Below are positions 15,625 through 24,584 of a stretch of DNA of 51,656 bases, piece by piece. The first letter of the stretch is position 1, and each line of letters opens with the position of its first letter. Both the position numbers and the translations under genes were made by a program. The notes beneath the pieces are model-generated. The model saw only the letters and a program-made list of their open reading frames with translations. It made no database searches and was not told the DNA's origin. The stretch comes from RGIG3135 sp964477115 (GTDB lineage Bacteria > Actinomycetota > Coriobacteriia > Coriobacteriales > Eggerthellaceae): assembly GCA_964477115.1 (NCBI GenBank), contig CAYZCY010000007.1, positions 1 to 51,656 on the forward strand, read 5' to 3'.

Positions 15625-17601
15625 TCACGCATCACTGTTTTGGCCTGACCTATTATTATACTGCCGCAATACACGATAGAGCTCTTCGGCAACCTCTTCG
15701 GGAACAAGTCTCGCAGCCTTGATGTCGGCAAGCTCAGCCTGACGCAGGGCTTTGAATGATTTGAAGTGCTTGAGCAGGGCCTTCTTGCGAACGGGACCCA
15801 GCCCCGCAACGTCATCCAAAATAGACGCCGTCATGCCCTTGCCGCGCAATTCGCGATGGAAGGTGATGGCGAAGCGATGAGCCTCATCGCGCACCTGCTT
15901 AACCAAGTACAAGGACGCAGAACCCCCCGGCAAGACAACGGGACCCGTATCCTGCCAGGGCACGAACAGCTCCTCGTCTCGCTTGGCAAGACCGCAGATG
16001 GCAATGTCGTCGATGCCGAGTTCCTCGAACATGGCAAGAGCCGCGCTCAGCTGAGGCTTGCCGCCGTCAAGGATGATGAGATCGGGTTTGGAACCAAAAC
16101 GCTCATCTTCCATACGCTCTGCGCAATACCGACGACGCAAGACCTCCTGCATGCTCAAGAAATCATTGGCTTCATCTAAAGGGGTCTTGATCTTAAAGCG
16201 GCGATACTGGTTTTTGTCGGGCTTCCCGTTGGTGAACACCACCATGGAGGCCACGGTGTAACTGCCGTGAATGGTGGAGATATCGAAGCACTCGATGCGC
16301 ATGGGCGCACCATCAAGGGCAAGGGCGCTCTCAAGCTGCAGAAGGGCGTCGTTGATACGTTTGTCATCGTAATTGGTGCGTACTTTATAGCGTATAAGCG
16401 TGTGCTTGGCGTTGGTTTCAGCCATTCGAACAAGATCGGCCTTCTCCCCGCGCTTGGGGGATGCAAAGCGCACCTTGGCACCGTGTGCACTCCCCAGCTT
16501 TTCAGTCAGCCACGAAGACATGGCTTCCGCATCTTCGGGAAGCGTTGCCAAAATGATCTCATGGGGAATGGACTCGGTTGCATCGTAATAGCGAAGGAGA
16601 AAACCCCTCACCAAATCCTGATCGGGAATATCCGAGCCACGGTTGAGCACGAACTCGTTGCTGTTGATGATGCGACCTTCACGAATGACGAGGACATGAA
16701 CGCCCGCCACCGTTTCCTCCCTGAAAAATCCGATGCAGTCAGCGTCGAGATTGCGTGCTGACACTGCATTCTGTTTGTCCGTCAGCGAATTAATGGTGTC
16801 AATGCGGGCTTTGATGCGACCCGCCCGCTCGAAGTCGAGCTCGGCAGCAGCTTCAGACATCTCATCCATCAACTCATCGATGAACTCACCGTGATGACCG
16901 GAAAGGAAGCGTTCGATTCTGCGAACGTTTTCGGCGTATTGTTCTGGCGTGATCTGCCCGCAGCATGCACCGGGGCCCAAGCCAACATGGGCGTCAAAGC
17001 AAGGCTTTATCGAGCCGCCCGCACCCAGCAGCAACTCCATGGAAAGGTCGGATTCGCCCCGCTCGCGAGCCTTATCCATGCAACGGGCCAAACCACGCCA
17101 GTCAGAACAGGAATGCGCGCACAGAGGAACTACCCTTCGAGCAATGTCAACCAAGTCCCTCGCAGCGCGAGAATTGGTGTAAGGTCCGAAGTAGCGGGTG
17201 TCCTTGCGGTGCTTTTCGCGAGTGTACTTAATAGCCGGGAACACATCTCCCTTGGTAATGGCGATGAAGGGATAGCTCTTGTCGTCTTTGAAGTCAGCGT
17301 TGAAAAAAGGGCTGTGCTGTTTGATCAGGTTCTTTTCGAGAACAAGAGACTCGTGTTCGTTTTGAACGACGATGTACTCGAAGGTGTGGATCTGCTCAAC
17401 GAGCAGAGGAATCTTGGCACGTTCGTCCTGAAAGTTCAGGTATTGGCGCATACGCGCGCGCAGCTGCTTTGCCTTGCCCACATACACAACCTCCCCCGCA
17501 AGGTTCTTCCACAGGTAAACGCCAGGCAGTGCGGGAACCTCATCCAGCTCACGCTTGATCCTGGCAATCTTTTCCTCTTGTGTCTCATGCGGTGTATCCA
17601 T
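15625..17601 (-). CDS. uvrC: UvrABC excinuclease subunit C
   Basis: A 658-residue nuclease subunit making both incisions in nucleotide excision repair. In order: GIY-YIG domain (GVYLW at 27-31 and YVGKAK at 40-45), Cys-rich region (Cys161, 165, 201, 213 and 214), UVR motif for UvrB binding, RNase-H-like second nuclease (ECFDISTIHG, DLIILDGGK), and tandem helix-hairpin-helix at the end. The Cys-rich region carries an extra stretch of about 30 residues (167-199) compared with Bacillus and E. coli proteins. There is no ribosome site. A -10 element lies six bases before the ATG, so the mRNA is probably leaderless. Confidence 0.97.
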   Translation of the reverse strand: MDTPHETQEEKIARIKRELDEVPALPGVYLWKNLAGEVVYVGKAKQLRARMRQYLNFQDERAKIPLLVEQIHTFEYIVVQNEHESLVLEKNLIKQHSPFFNADFKDDKSYPFIAITKGDVFPAIKYTREKHRKDTRYFGPYTNSRAARDLVDIARRVVPLCAHSCSDWRGLARCMDKARERGESDLSMELLLGAGGSIKPCFDAHVGLGPGACCGQITPEQYAENVRRIERFLSGHHGEFIDELMDEMSEAAAELDFERAGRIKARIDTINSLTDKQNAVSARNLDADCIGFFREETVAGVHVLVIREGRIINSNEFVLNRGSDIPDQDLVRGFLLRYYDATESIPHEIILATLPEDAEAMSSWLTEKLGSAHGAKVRFASPKRGEKADLVRMAETNAKHTLIRYKVRTNYDDKRINDALLQLESALALDGAPMRIECFDISTIHGSYTVASMVVFTNGKPDKNQYRRFKIKTPLDEANDFLSMQEVLRRRYCAERMEDERFGSKPDLIILDGGKPQLSAALAMFEELGIDDIAICGLAKRDEELFVPWQDTGPVVLPGGSASLYLVKQVRDEAHRFAITFHRELRGKGMTASILDDVAGLGPVRKKALLKHFKSFKALRQAELADIKAARLVPEEVAEELYRVLRQYNNRSGQNSDA

Positions 17602-17607
17602 GCGACA

Positions 17608-17616
17608 AGTATACCA
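17608..17616 (-). promoter_or_regulatory. Extended -10 promoter giving leaderless uvrC mRNA
   Basis: On the minus strand TGG-TATACT is followed by six bases and then the uvrC ATG. Transcription would begin at or next to the A of the start codon. No ribosome-binding site is present, which fits. Confidence 0.6.
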
Positions 17617-17651
17617 ATAGGAACTGCTGGCAACAGCACCTCCGAAGTATC

Positions 17652-18617
17652 CTAATAAGCCCCGACAAGCTCCTGACGCATCCCGAGAACCCCCTTCTCC
17701 GCCTGTATGCGAGAGCGCTTGAAGTACCAGCCGCCCTGGTCAACGACAAAGGAGAGCTCCTCTTCGGCAATGCGATACCAAGCATAAGCGCGACGAAAGC
17801 TCTGCTCGAAGCCGATCCCGTTTTCATGCAAGCGCGCAAGCCGCAAAGCAGCGTTGCCTTTATCCACGGCGCACCGCTGCGAGCAGGCTATGTCGAAGGC
17901 ACGCTGCGCGAGCGAGCAGAGGTACTCCGGCGACGCAGCTGCATCCGCGAAACGATCGCTCAGATCGATGAGCTGACAGCAGGCTTCAGCGCTGTCATGA
18001 GCTGCAGCATAGGTGAAACACTCAAAAGCACGGGAGTAGAGAAGGTGACGTTTTTCCTCAATACTCCCCCTGAGCTCATGGCAGTAAAGGCCCTCGCACA
18101 AATCATCTGCGTAGATCACACCCAGCTTGACGTAGGCCTCCACGCAACCGCGCTGGGCTGCATGAAGAAACAAAACCTCGGCGGCGCGGAAACATTCCGT
18201 CTTGACATCTGACTGGGATGAGCAGGAATAACTTAGCGCCTCTCCGAAATAGGCGAGAGCATGGCGAAACGCACGCCGGCCCGCCTCATCCCTACCGTTT
18301 GGGTATACCGCCACGAACTCACGACCGCGAGCTTCACCCGCTTCAGAATATGAGGGTTCGGTGATCCAGACCTTGGGCAATTCACCTGCTCGAGCGGATC
18401 CCTCAAGGCTGTACACCGGAGTTTCCAGGCAGCGCCTCTCCCACCTGTCAGGCGACACGCTTCTTGCCAAGACACTGACGTTTCTGCCTCCGTTTGCGCG
18501 CGATACGCTGGGGCATCCCACGAGCTTGCCGGCAACGCGCTGTCCGTAACTGGGTTTAGCGACCGCAGGTCCGGTCGCGCTTCTTTCGCATCGAAGCTTT
18601 CTTGCAAGACTAGTCAT
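17652..18617 (-). CDS. Sel1-repeat protein
   Basis: A 321-residue protein with at least three Sel1/TPR-like helical repeats (about 144-172, 197-225 and 255-286; typical residues in AALRLARLHENGIGF and AYAWYRIAEEE). Such repeats act as protein-binding scaffolds. The first ~110 residues are Arg- and Ser-rich with no recognisable domain. No signal peptide or membrane segment is seen, so it is probably cytoplasmic. It has about 14 cysteines, an unusual number. It overlaps the HIRAN gene by eight bases (ATGACTAG), so the two are translationally coupled. Function unknown. Confidence 0.82.
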   Translation of the reverse strand: MTSLARKLRCERSATGPAVAKPSYGQRVAGKLVGCPSVSRANGGRNVSVLARSVSPDRWERRCLETPVYSLEGSARAGELPKVWITEPSYSEAGEARGREFVAVYPNGRDEAGRRAFRHALAYFGEALSYSCSSQSDVKTECFRAAEVLFLHAAQRGCVEAYVKLGVIYADDLCEGLYCHELRGSIEEKRHLLYSRAFECFTYAAAHDSAEACCQLIDLSDRFADAAASPEYLCSLAQRAFDIACSQRCAVDKGNAALRLARLHENGIGFEQSFRRAYAWYRIAEEELSFVVDQGGWYFKRSRIQAEKGVLGMRQELVGAY

Positions 18618-18966
18618 CGAGCATCACCGCCATGTCTATTTTGATCCAACGGCCAACCTGGTTTACAGAACGAACCAAGCCAGACACGCGCTTGCCCCCA
18701 TCCATCAGGCGGGAAACGATTTCGTTGAATTCACAGGAAAGATAGCCGAGGCGATTACCGCGCGCGTCATTGACGCAAACCGCAAAGGAGTCGTGCCTGT
18801 TGCGCGCATCGCGCTCGAACACAAGCCTTTCGCCCGCGCTTAAACGCTGCGCTACATGTTTAATTCCTGGAATATGCCCGGTACCAGCAACGGAGGTGCG
18901 CTCGATGAAGCATATGCCGCATTTACTGAGTCGCGCGCTGTCGAAGGGGATTATGGATGCATTCAT
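18610..18966 (-). CDS. Stand-alone HIRAN-domain protein
   Basis: A 118-residue protein that is almost entirely a HIRAN domain (about 24-112): GIKHVAQ, the charged ERDARNRHDSFAV core and GYLSCEFNEIV. HIRAN domains occur in Rad5/HLTF-type helicases, where they bind DNA 3' ends at damaged or stalled forks. In bacteria they appear alone or fused to nucleases. The ATG at 18966 has GAGG eight bases upstream; a GTG three codons earlier is possible. It is coupled to the Sel1 gene and divergent from sbcDC, so a role in DNA-end processing or repair is plausible but inferred. Confidence 0.85.
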   Translation of the reverse strand: MNASIIPFDSARLSKCGICFIERTSVAGTGHIPGIKHVAQRLSAGERLVFERDARNRHDSFAVCVNDARGNRLGYLSCEFNEIVSRLMDGGKRVSGLVRSVNQVGRWIKIDMAVMLDD

Positions 18967-19009
18967 GTCGCTCACCTCGGCTATCTCGTTTATGATTCAA
19001 ATGTGATAT

Positions 19010-19056
19010 TTGACATCTTAAGATGCGAAATGGGTTAATGAGACCCATTTATGGGT
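19010..19056. promoter_or_regulatory. Palindrome-rich sbcD / HIRAN divergent regulatory region
   Basis: For sbcD, TTGACA lies at 19010-19015 with a -10-like GTTAAT 18 bases on. A perfect 12-base palindrome (CATCTTAAGATG, 19014-19025) overlaps the -35 and spacer. AAATGGGT (19028-19035) and ACCCATTT (19043-19050) form an inverted repeat over the -10, followed at once by another ATGGGT (19051-19056). This looks like stacked operator half-sites, and the regulator is unknown. It does not match the actinobacterial or Bacillus LexA box. Confidence 0.6.
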
Positions 19057-19117
19057 CACTAGAATTCAGGCCTTTTCCTTAACATGACGATCATGGAACC
19101 ACGAGGCAAGGAGTCAC

Positions 19118-20275
19118 ATGAAGCTTCTCCACACGGCCGATTTGCACATAGGCAAAAGCGTTAACGGCTTTTCGCTTATTGAAGACCAGCGCTACATTCT
19201 CTCCCAAATCCTCAGTCTGTCCCAGGATCGCGGGGCGGACGCCCTTCTCATTTCTGGCGACATGTACGACAAAAGCACCCCCTCTGCTGAAGCGGTTGCC
19301 CTGCTCGACTGGTTTCTCACCTCAGCTCATGAGCAAGGCCTCGAGGTCTTCGCGATTCCCGGAAACCATGACTCGGCCGAGCGCGTGGCCTACGCAAGCG
19401 GCATTCTCGAGCGTCACGGTGTGCATCTTCCCGAAACATACAAAGGCAAGCTCAAGTCGCACGCGCTCAAAGACGAATACGGCGAGGTTCGCATATGGCT
19501 TGTCCCTTTCTTGAAGCCAGTGCACATTCGTCCTTACTTTCCCGATGTCGAGATCAACCAGGATTACACGCTCGCTCTGCGCACCGCCATCAAGGCAGAC
19601 CCCGTTGATCCAAGCATCAGAAACGTCGCCTTGGCGCACCAGTTCGTCGTCAGCGGATCGCACTCCCCCATCACCTGCGACTCCGAGCTCAACGTCGGCG
19701 GGCTCGACTGCGTTGACGCAAGCGTGTTCGAAGACTTCGACTACGTAGCTCTCGGTCACATACATCGCGCTCAGCGCGTTGGCCGCGACGAGGTGCGCTA
19801 CTCGGGATCCCCGCTCAAGTACTCCTTCTCTGAAATCGATCATATAAAAACCGTTTCACTAGTCGAACTTGGCGAAAAGGGCCGCACGAGCATCGAAGCC
19901 ATAGAGCTCAAGCCCCTGCGGGATCTGCGCTGCATTCGCGGACCGCTTGCCGAACTCTGCTCGGATGAAGTGGTTGCGGGCCAAGACGCACATGACTATC
20001 TGCGCATTGTCCTAACCGACGAAAGCCCCCAGCTCAACGCCCTGAGCGCACTGCGCGCTCACTACCCCAACCTCATGGCGATCGAATACGACAACGCCCG
20101 AACGCGAACTGCAGGAACACAGCAGCTCACGGAACCGTCCGCGGTGCTTGAAGATCCCTTTGCGCTGTTCAGCCGCTTCTTCGAAATGCAAAACGGAACG
20201 CACATGACCGACGAACAAGAAGACATCGCGCGCCAAGCCATAAAAAACGCGCAGGAAACCGCAAAGGAGGCATAG
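19118..20275 (+). CDS. sbcD: Exonuclease subunit SbcD (Mre11-like)
   Basis: A 385-residue Mre11-family nuclease, the metallophosphoesterase partner of SbcC, that trims hairpins and blocked DNA ends. Phosphoesterase motifs in order are HTADLHIGK, SGDMYDKS, PGNHDS, ALAHQF and GHIHRAQ, supplying the two-metal site. The C-terminal ~130 residues form the capping and SbcC-binding part. The start has AAGGAG. It is the first gene of a two-gene plus-strand operon, with the stop only one base before the sbcC start. Confidence 0.96.
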   Translation: MKLLHTADLHIGKSVNGFSLIEDQRYILSQILSLSQDRGADALLISGDMYDKSTPSAEAVALLDWFLTSAHEQGLEVFAIPGNHDSAERVAYASGILERHGVHLPETYKGKLKSHALKDEYGEVRIWLVPFLKPVHIRPYFPDVEINQDYTLALRTAIKADPVDPSIRNVALAHQFVVSGSHSPITCDSELNVGGLDCVDASVFEDFDYVALGHIHRAQRVGRDEVRYSGSPLKYSFSEIDHIKTVSLVELGEKGRTSIEAIELKPLRDLRCIRGPLAELCSDEVVAGQDAHDYLRIVLTDESPQLNALSALRAHYPNLMAIEYDNARTRTAGTQQLTEPSAVLEDPFALFSRFFEMQNGTHMTDEQEDIARQAIKNAQETAKEA

Positions 20276-20276
20276 A

Positions 20277-23069
20277 GTGAGACCTACAAAGCTCACAATG
20301 AGCGCCTTTGGTCCCTATGCGGGCAAAGTGGAGCTCCCCTTAGCGGATCTCGGTAAGACCGGCCTTTACCTCATTTGCGGAGATACCGGCGCAGGCAAGA
20401 CCACGGTGTTCGACGCGATCACCTTCGCCCTTTTCGGCGAAGCATCTGGCAATGCGCGTAAGGTGAAAAGCCTGCGCAGCGACTTTGCAAAACCCGACAC
20501 CGAAACCTATGTCGAACTCGAATTCGAATACCATGGAGAGCAAATCGTCATCAGACGCTCCCCCGCCTACGCACGCCCCAAGCTCAAGGGCGGCCCCGGC
20601 ATGACCAATCATGCTGCCACCGCCGAGCTCACAAGGCCCGGTAAAGCCCCTATCACCAAGCTTTCCGACGTAAACGAAGCTGTCGTCGAGCTGCTCGGCA
20701 TGGATCGCGGTCAGTTCTCTCAAATCGTCATGATCGCCCAGGGCGACTTCAGGAAGCTGCTCAACTCCGACACCAAGGAGAGGAGCCTGATTTTCAGGAA
20801 GCTCTTCGATACCAGCATGTTCGAAAGCTTTACCGACATCCTCGAAACGCAGAGAAACGCCCTGAAAAGCGAATTTGAAACGCTCTCGAGTGAGCTTGCC
20901 TCGTTGGCGCTTCAGGCAGATTTCATAGGAGAAAGCGAGCGTTCTGTAGAACTCAGCTCGCTCGAAAAGGAAGGGCGCTTGAGCTTTGACGCGCTCTCGG
21001 ATGCCATTTGCGCTCAAAACGAAGAAGACGGCCAGCTAAAGAACGCCCTGCAGCAAGAGGAGGGCCTCCTGTTTGCCGAACGCGATAAGCTCAACAAAAG
21101 GCTTAACGGCTTGCTTGAGCTACGATCGGCCAGAAGCGAACTTGACAGCCTGCGCGGAGCCTTCGAACTCGAGCTGACGGCGCTCGAAGGCCATCGCAAA
21201 GAGCTTGCGCTCAGGGAGGCAGAGACACCTCTTCGCGATGAACTCGCCGCGCAGGTGGCTAACGAAAAAGCTCAACTGCCATCTTACGAGCGCTTTGCAA
21301 GCATTTCGACAAACTTGGCGGCAACGGAAGCTCGCGCAAAGCATCTTGCCGAACAGCGCGACAAGGCCCGCGCCACCATTGTCTCTCTGACCGAAGCTCG
21401 CGTAAGCTGCGAGCAAACCATCGCCAGGCTCAATGACGCACCCGTAGCCGCAGCGCAAGCGGAATCGGCCGTGCAAAGATCAAGGGAAGCTCTTGACGGA
21501 ATCACGATTCTCATCAAGAGCTTCAAAGACATGCGCAGGCGCCAAAGCAAGGCGGAATCGGAATACACCGCCAAGCTTGGAATCTACAACGGCAAACGGC
21601 AGGCAAGCGACAGGCTTGGCGAGGCCGCGCGCAAACTGCAGCAAGCATACCTGGACAACCAGGCAGGATACCTTGCCTTGCGTCTCGAAGACGATATGCC
21701 CTGTCCTGTCTGCGGCTCGAGGAATCACCCCTCCCCCGCTCTGCATCATGGCTCGGAAATATCCAAAGAAGAAGTGGATGCAGCCTTGAGTGCCCACCAA
21801 TCTGCTCAGCAGGAGTATGAGCTTGCAGCAAGAGCTTGCTTTGCCGCAAAAGCGCAAGTGGAAGCATGCGAAGAGGAGATAGCTCGCTTCGCGCGGGAAA
21901 AGGAGCTTGAAGGAGACCTCGATCAGCAGGCTTTGATGCTGGACGAGCTTTATCGCAAGGCCGATGAGGACCTCGATAAAGCTAAGCAGCTCTCTGACGA
22001 GGCCAAACGCAATCTCACCGAACTTGAGAAGGCTCGAAAGCTATTCGAACAAGTCCAATCGAACCTAGACAAGCAAGAAAGAATCGTTGAGCAGGCCAAG
22101 ACGGCCCACGCCAGCAAGCTATCGGAAATCGAATCCGCTCGCGCAACCCTTGCTGAGCTTGCCCGCAACCTCGCCCATCCGGACCTTAAGACAGCGCAAT
22201 CATGCATCGCCCGCAAAGAACGCGAGCATGCTGAACTCGCGAAATCTCACGACCTTGCCGTGAAGGCCCTTAACGCGAGCAAGGTCAACTTGGCGCGTCT
22301 CGAGAGCCAGATGGAAACCCTTGAATCACGTATCTCAGAACTATCTTCCTTGGGCAATCCCGAAATGCTCGACGAACTGCGCGAAACGCTGCGAGATCAA
22401 AACACGCGTTTGGAAAAGCTGCGTCAAAAGACCGATGAAGTTACAGCCCGTTTGGGCAGCAACGCCACAGTGCTCAAACGCTGTGAAAAGGCGTCGAAGC
22501 GCAGCGCCGACATTATCGCCAGGTACAATGAAATCGGCGTTTTGGCCGACACAGCCGCAGGCAAGCTCAAAGGCAAGGACAGAATCAGCTTCGAAGCCTA
22601 CGTGCAGGGCATTTACTTCGACCAAATCATCAATGCTGCAAACCGCCGCCTCGGCATCGCCTCAAACGGTCGTTTCGAATTGCGAAGACGTGAACAAGCC
22701 GTAAATCAGAAAAGCCAGACAGGCCTCGATCTCGACGTGCTTGATAACTACACTGGAAAGCTCAGAGATGCGTCTTCTCTTTCTGGCGGCGAATCCTTCC
22801 AAGCGTCTCTTTCGCTTGCACTGGGTCTTTCCGATGTCGTACAAAGCACCACAGGCGGCATTCGCCTGGACACAATGTTCATTGACGAAGGATTTGGCTC
22901 GCTTGATGAAGAGGCCTTGCAAAACGCCCTTCACATGCTCGCCACTATCGCAAATGACGATAAGCTCATCGGCATCATCAGCCATGTCGACGAACTGAAA
23001 CAGTGCATCGACCGCAAGATCATCGCGAAAAGAGGAAGGGAGGGGTCCTCTCTCAGCATGCAGGTCTAG
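20277..23069 (+). CDS. sbcC: Exonuclease subunit SbcC (Rad50-like)
   Basis: A 930-residue SMC-like ATPase pairing with SbcD. Walker A is CGDTGAGKTT (about 34-43). Long coiled coils flank a zinc hook CPVC (Cys476, Cys479), which joins two complexes. The ABC signature LSGGESFQ and Walker B MFIDEGFGSLDEE are near the end. The start is GTG with a perfect AAGGAGG six bases upstream. It is shorter than E. coli SbcC (~1050), as expected for shorter coiled-coil arms. Confidence 0.96.
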   Translation: MRPTKLTMSAFGPYAGKVELPLADLGKTGLYLICGDTGAGKTTVFDAITFALFGEASGNARKVKSLRSDFAKPDTETYVELEFEYHGEQIVIRRSPAYARPKLKGGPGMTNHAATAELTRPGKAPITKLSDVNEAVVELLGMDRGQFSQIVMIAQGDFRKLLNSDTKERSLIFRKLFDTSMFESFTDILETQRNALKSEFETLSSELASLALQADFIGESERSVELSSLEKEGRLSFDALSDAICAQNEEDGQLKNALQQEEGLLFAERDKLNKRLNGLLELRSARSELDSLRGAFELELTALEGHRKELALREAETPLRDELAAQVANEKAQLPSYERFASISTNLAATEARAKHLAEQRDKARATIVSLTEARVSCEQTIARLNDAPVAAAQAESAVQRSREALDGITILIKSFKDMRRRQSKAESEYTAKLGIYNGKRQASDRLGEAARKLQQAYLDNQAGYLALRLEDDMPCPVCGSRNHPSPALHHGSEISKEEVDAALSAHQSAQQEYELAARACFAAKAQVEACEEEIARFAREKELEGDLDQQALMLDELYRKADEDLDKAKQLSDEAKRNLTELEKARKLFEQVQSNLDKQERIVEQAKTAHASKLSEIESARATLAELARNLAHPDLKTAQSCIARKEREHAELAKSHDLAVKALNASKVNLARLESQMETLESRISELSSLGNPEMLDELRETLRDQNTRLEKLRQKTDEVTARLGSNATVLKRCEKASKRSADIIARYNEIGVLADTAAGKLKGKDRISFEAYVQGIYFDQIINAANRRLGIASNGRFELRRREQAVNQKSQTGLDLDVLDNYTGKLRDASSLSGGESFQASLSLALGLSDVVQSTTGGIRLDTMFIDEGFGSLDEEALQNALHMLATIANDDKLIGIISHVDELKQCIDRKIIAKRGREGSSLSMQV

Positions 23070-23120
23070 GGCATATGCATCCGAGTCCAACATTCGCCGC
23101 GCAAGCGCGCTGTCGAAAAT

Positions 23121-23150
23121 GAAGGCTCTCCGAAATCCCGGAGAGCCTTC
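23121..23150. terminator. Hairpin between convergent sbcC and aldo/keto reductase genes
   Basis: A perfect 12-base-pair stem (23121-23132 with 23139-23150) with a six-base loop lies between two converging stops. Neither side has a T run, so it may be a bidirectional terminator needing other factors, or an RNA 3'-end stabiliser. Confidence 0.6.
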
Positions 23151-23173
23151 GTACGTTCGCAGATTCAGAGATC

Positions 23174-24340
23174 CTAGGCCTGTTTCATCAGAACGCCCGT
23201 AGTGTGAGCGAAGGGAACGATCTCTTCCTTGATACGCTCAAAGCAATCCATGATAGGAATGTTCTGCGGACAGACATCCTCGCAGGCACGGCATTCAATA
23301 CAATCCACGGGCGTCTTCTTGCCCTGATTGAAGCGGACGATAAAGAAAAGCTGATAGTTTGCCCTCTGAGCGTCACCGAAATTGATGAGGTAGTTAAGGG
23401 TGGTGAGGGAACCAGAAATGCCTATACCCTCCGGACAGACCTTTGCGCAGTAGTCGCAGCCAGTGCAGGGGATGATGCCGCTTTCAAGCATGGCCTTCTG
23501 AGCCTTGGCGACCGCAGCCTGCTCCTCTTCGTTCAGAGGCTGGAAGTCTTTGAAGGCCTTGCAGTTCTCCTCGACCATCTCAAGCGTGTTCATGCCGGAG
23601 AGCGTGGTGTAAACGCCAGGAGCACTCGCAGCAAAGCGCAGAGCCGCAGTGGCGTAGGAATCGTTGGGCATAGCTTCGTCGAAGATCTCCTTAACGGCCT
23701 TCGGCGGATCTGCGAGCAAACCGCCCTTAACCGGCTCCATGACGGCGATAGGCACGCCATGCCGGCGGGCGATCTCCACGCACTCGCGCTCGCGGAAGGA
23801 AACGCTATCCCAGTCGGCATAGTTCACCTGAAGCTGAACCATCTCGGTGTCGGGATACCAGGTCAAAAACTCCTCAAGCTCCTCGGGAGTACAATGGGCG
23901 GAGAAGCCAATGTGCTTGGCCAAGCCGCGCTCCTTAACGCTCTTCATCCATTCCCAAACATTGTTCTTCACAAAACCCTCGGTGCGAGCGCCGCCAAGGT
24001 TGTGCATGATGTACACGTCGATATAGTCAAGGCCAAGATTCTCAAGGGACTCAGAAAGCTGCTTTTCCAGGTCTTCCTGGGATGAGCAATATTTACCCCA
24101 AGCCACGCACTTAGTAGCGATGAAATAGGAATCGCGCGGATAACGTTCGACAAGCGCCTGACGAAGCGCAGCCTCGCTATTGGGATATGCCCATGCGGTA
24201 TCATAATAATTGCCGCCGGCTTCCATGTAGGCGTCCACCATCTTCTTGGTGTACTCAATGTCGATCTCGTCGGTAGCACGGCCCTCAAAGCGCATGCAGC
24301 CAAAGCCAAGCGGGCTGATCTTGCTGACATCCAACGTCAT
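23174..24340 (-). CDS. Aldo/keto reductase with C-terminal ferredoxin domain
   Basis: A 388-residue two-part oxidoreductase. Residues 1-280 form an aldo/keto reductase barrel with the catalytic tetrad Asp47, Tyr52, Lys77 and His113. The C-terminal ~100 residues carry two 4Fe-4S motifs: CTGCDYCAKVC near 292-302 and CIECRACEDVC near 345-355. This architecture is common in anaerobes, where electrons may come from ferredoxin-like centres as well as NAD(P)H. The substrate is unknown. GAGGAGG precedes the ATG. The gene lies 245 bases after gdhA, beyond that gene's terminator. Confidence 0.93.
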   Translation of the reverse strand: MTLDVSKISPLGFGCMRFEGRATDEIDIEYTKKMVDAYMEAGGNYYDTAWAYPNSEAALRQALVERYPRDSYFIATKCVAWGKYCSSQEDLEKQLSESLENLGLDYIDVYIMHNLGGARTEGFVKNNVWEWMKSVKERGLAKHIGFSAHCTPEELEEFLTWYPDTEMVQLQVNYADWDSVSFRERECVEIARRHGVPIAVMEPVKGGLLADPPKAVKEIFDEAMPNDSYATAALRFAASAPGVYTTLSGMNTLEMVEENCKAFKDFQPLNEEEQAAVAKAQKAMLESGIIPCTGCDYCAKVCPEGIGISGSLTTLNYLINFGDAQRANYQLFFIVRFNQGKKTPVDCIECRACEDVCPQNIPIMDCFERIKEEIVPFAHTTGVLMKQA

Positions 24341-24584
24341 GTTCCCTCCTCGGAATATTCAAATAACGTGCAGGTGCTTTCCCCTCCTCTGCACTGTTTC
24401 AGTGTAGCCCAGGACATCAACTTTCAGCTTGAGGGCATCGAATAATTCAAGGAGCAGATTGAGCTCATCCGGATGCCTTGCATCCGTCAAAGCTCGCAAT
24501 GCCGCAAGTTCAACGAAAAGGAGCGCGCAAATAATAGGGCGGCCGAAGTCGACCGCCCTTTGCAGAAACGAGAGGAGCTAGGCT
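24341..24584. other. Intergenic region between gdhA and the aldo/keto reductase
   Basis: It contains the gdhA terminator (24536-24559) and an inverted repeat CGGATGC-CTT-GCATCCG (24470-24486). On the minus strand, an open frame of about 70 codons ends at 24359-24361. It has protein-like composition but no ATG or GTG start. No confident promoter was found. Confidence 0.5.
24536..24559 (-). terminator. Terminator of gdhA
   Basis: AGGGCGG (24536-24542) pairs with CCGCCCT (24553-24559), with a further short CG-AAGT-CG inner hairpin. The minus-strand exit is ATTATTT. It lies 25 bases after the gdhA stop. Confidence 0.7.

Noticed and set aside
19010..19056. LexA box at sbcD
   Set aside because: No GAAC-N4-GTTC match. 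The palindromes present have unrelated sequence.
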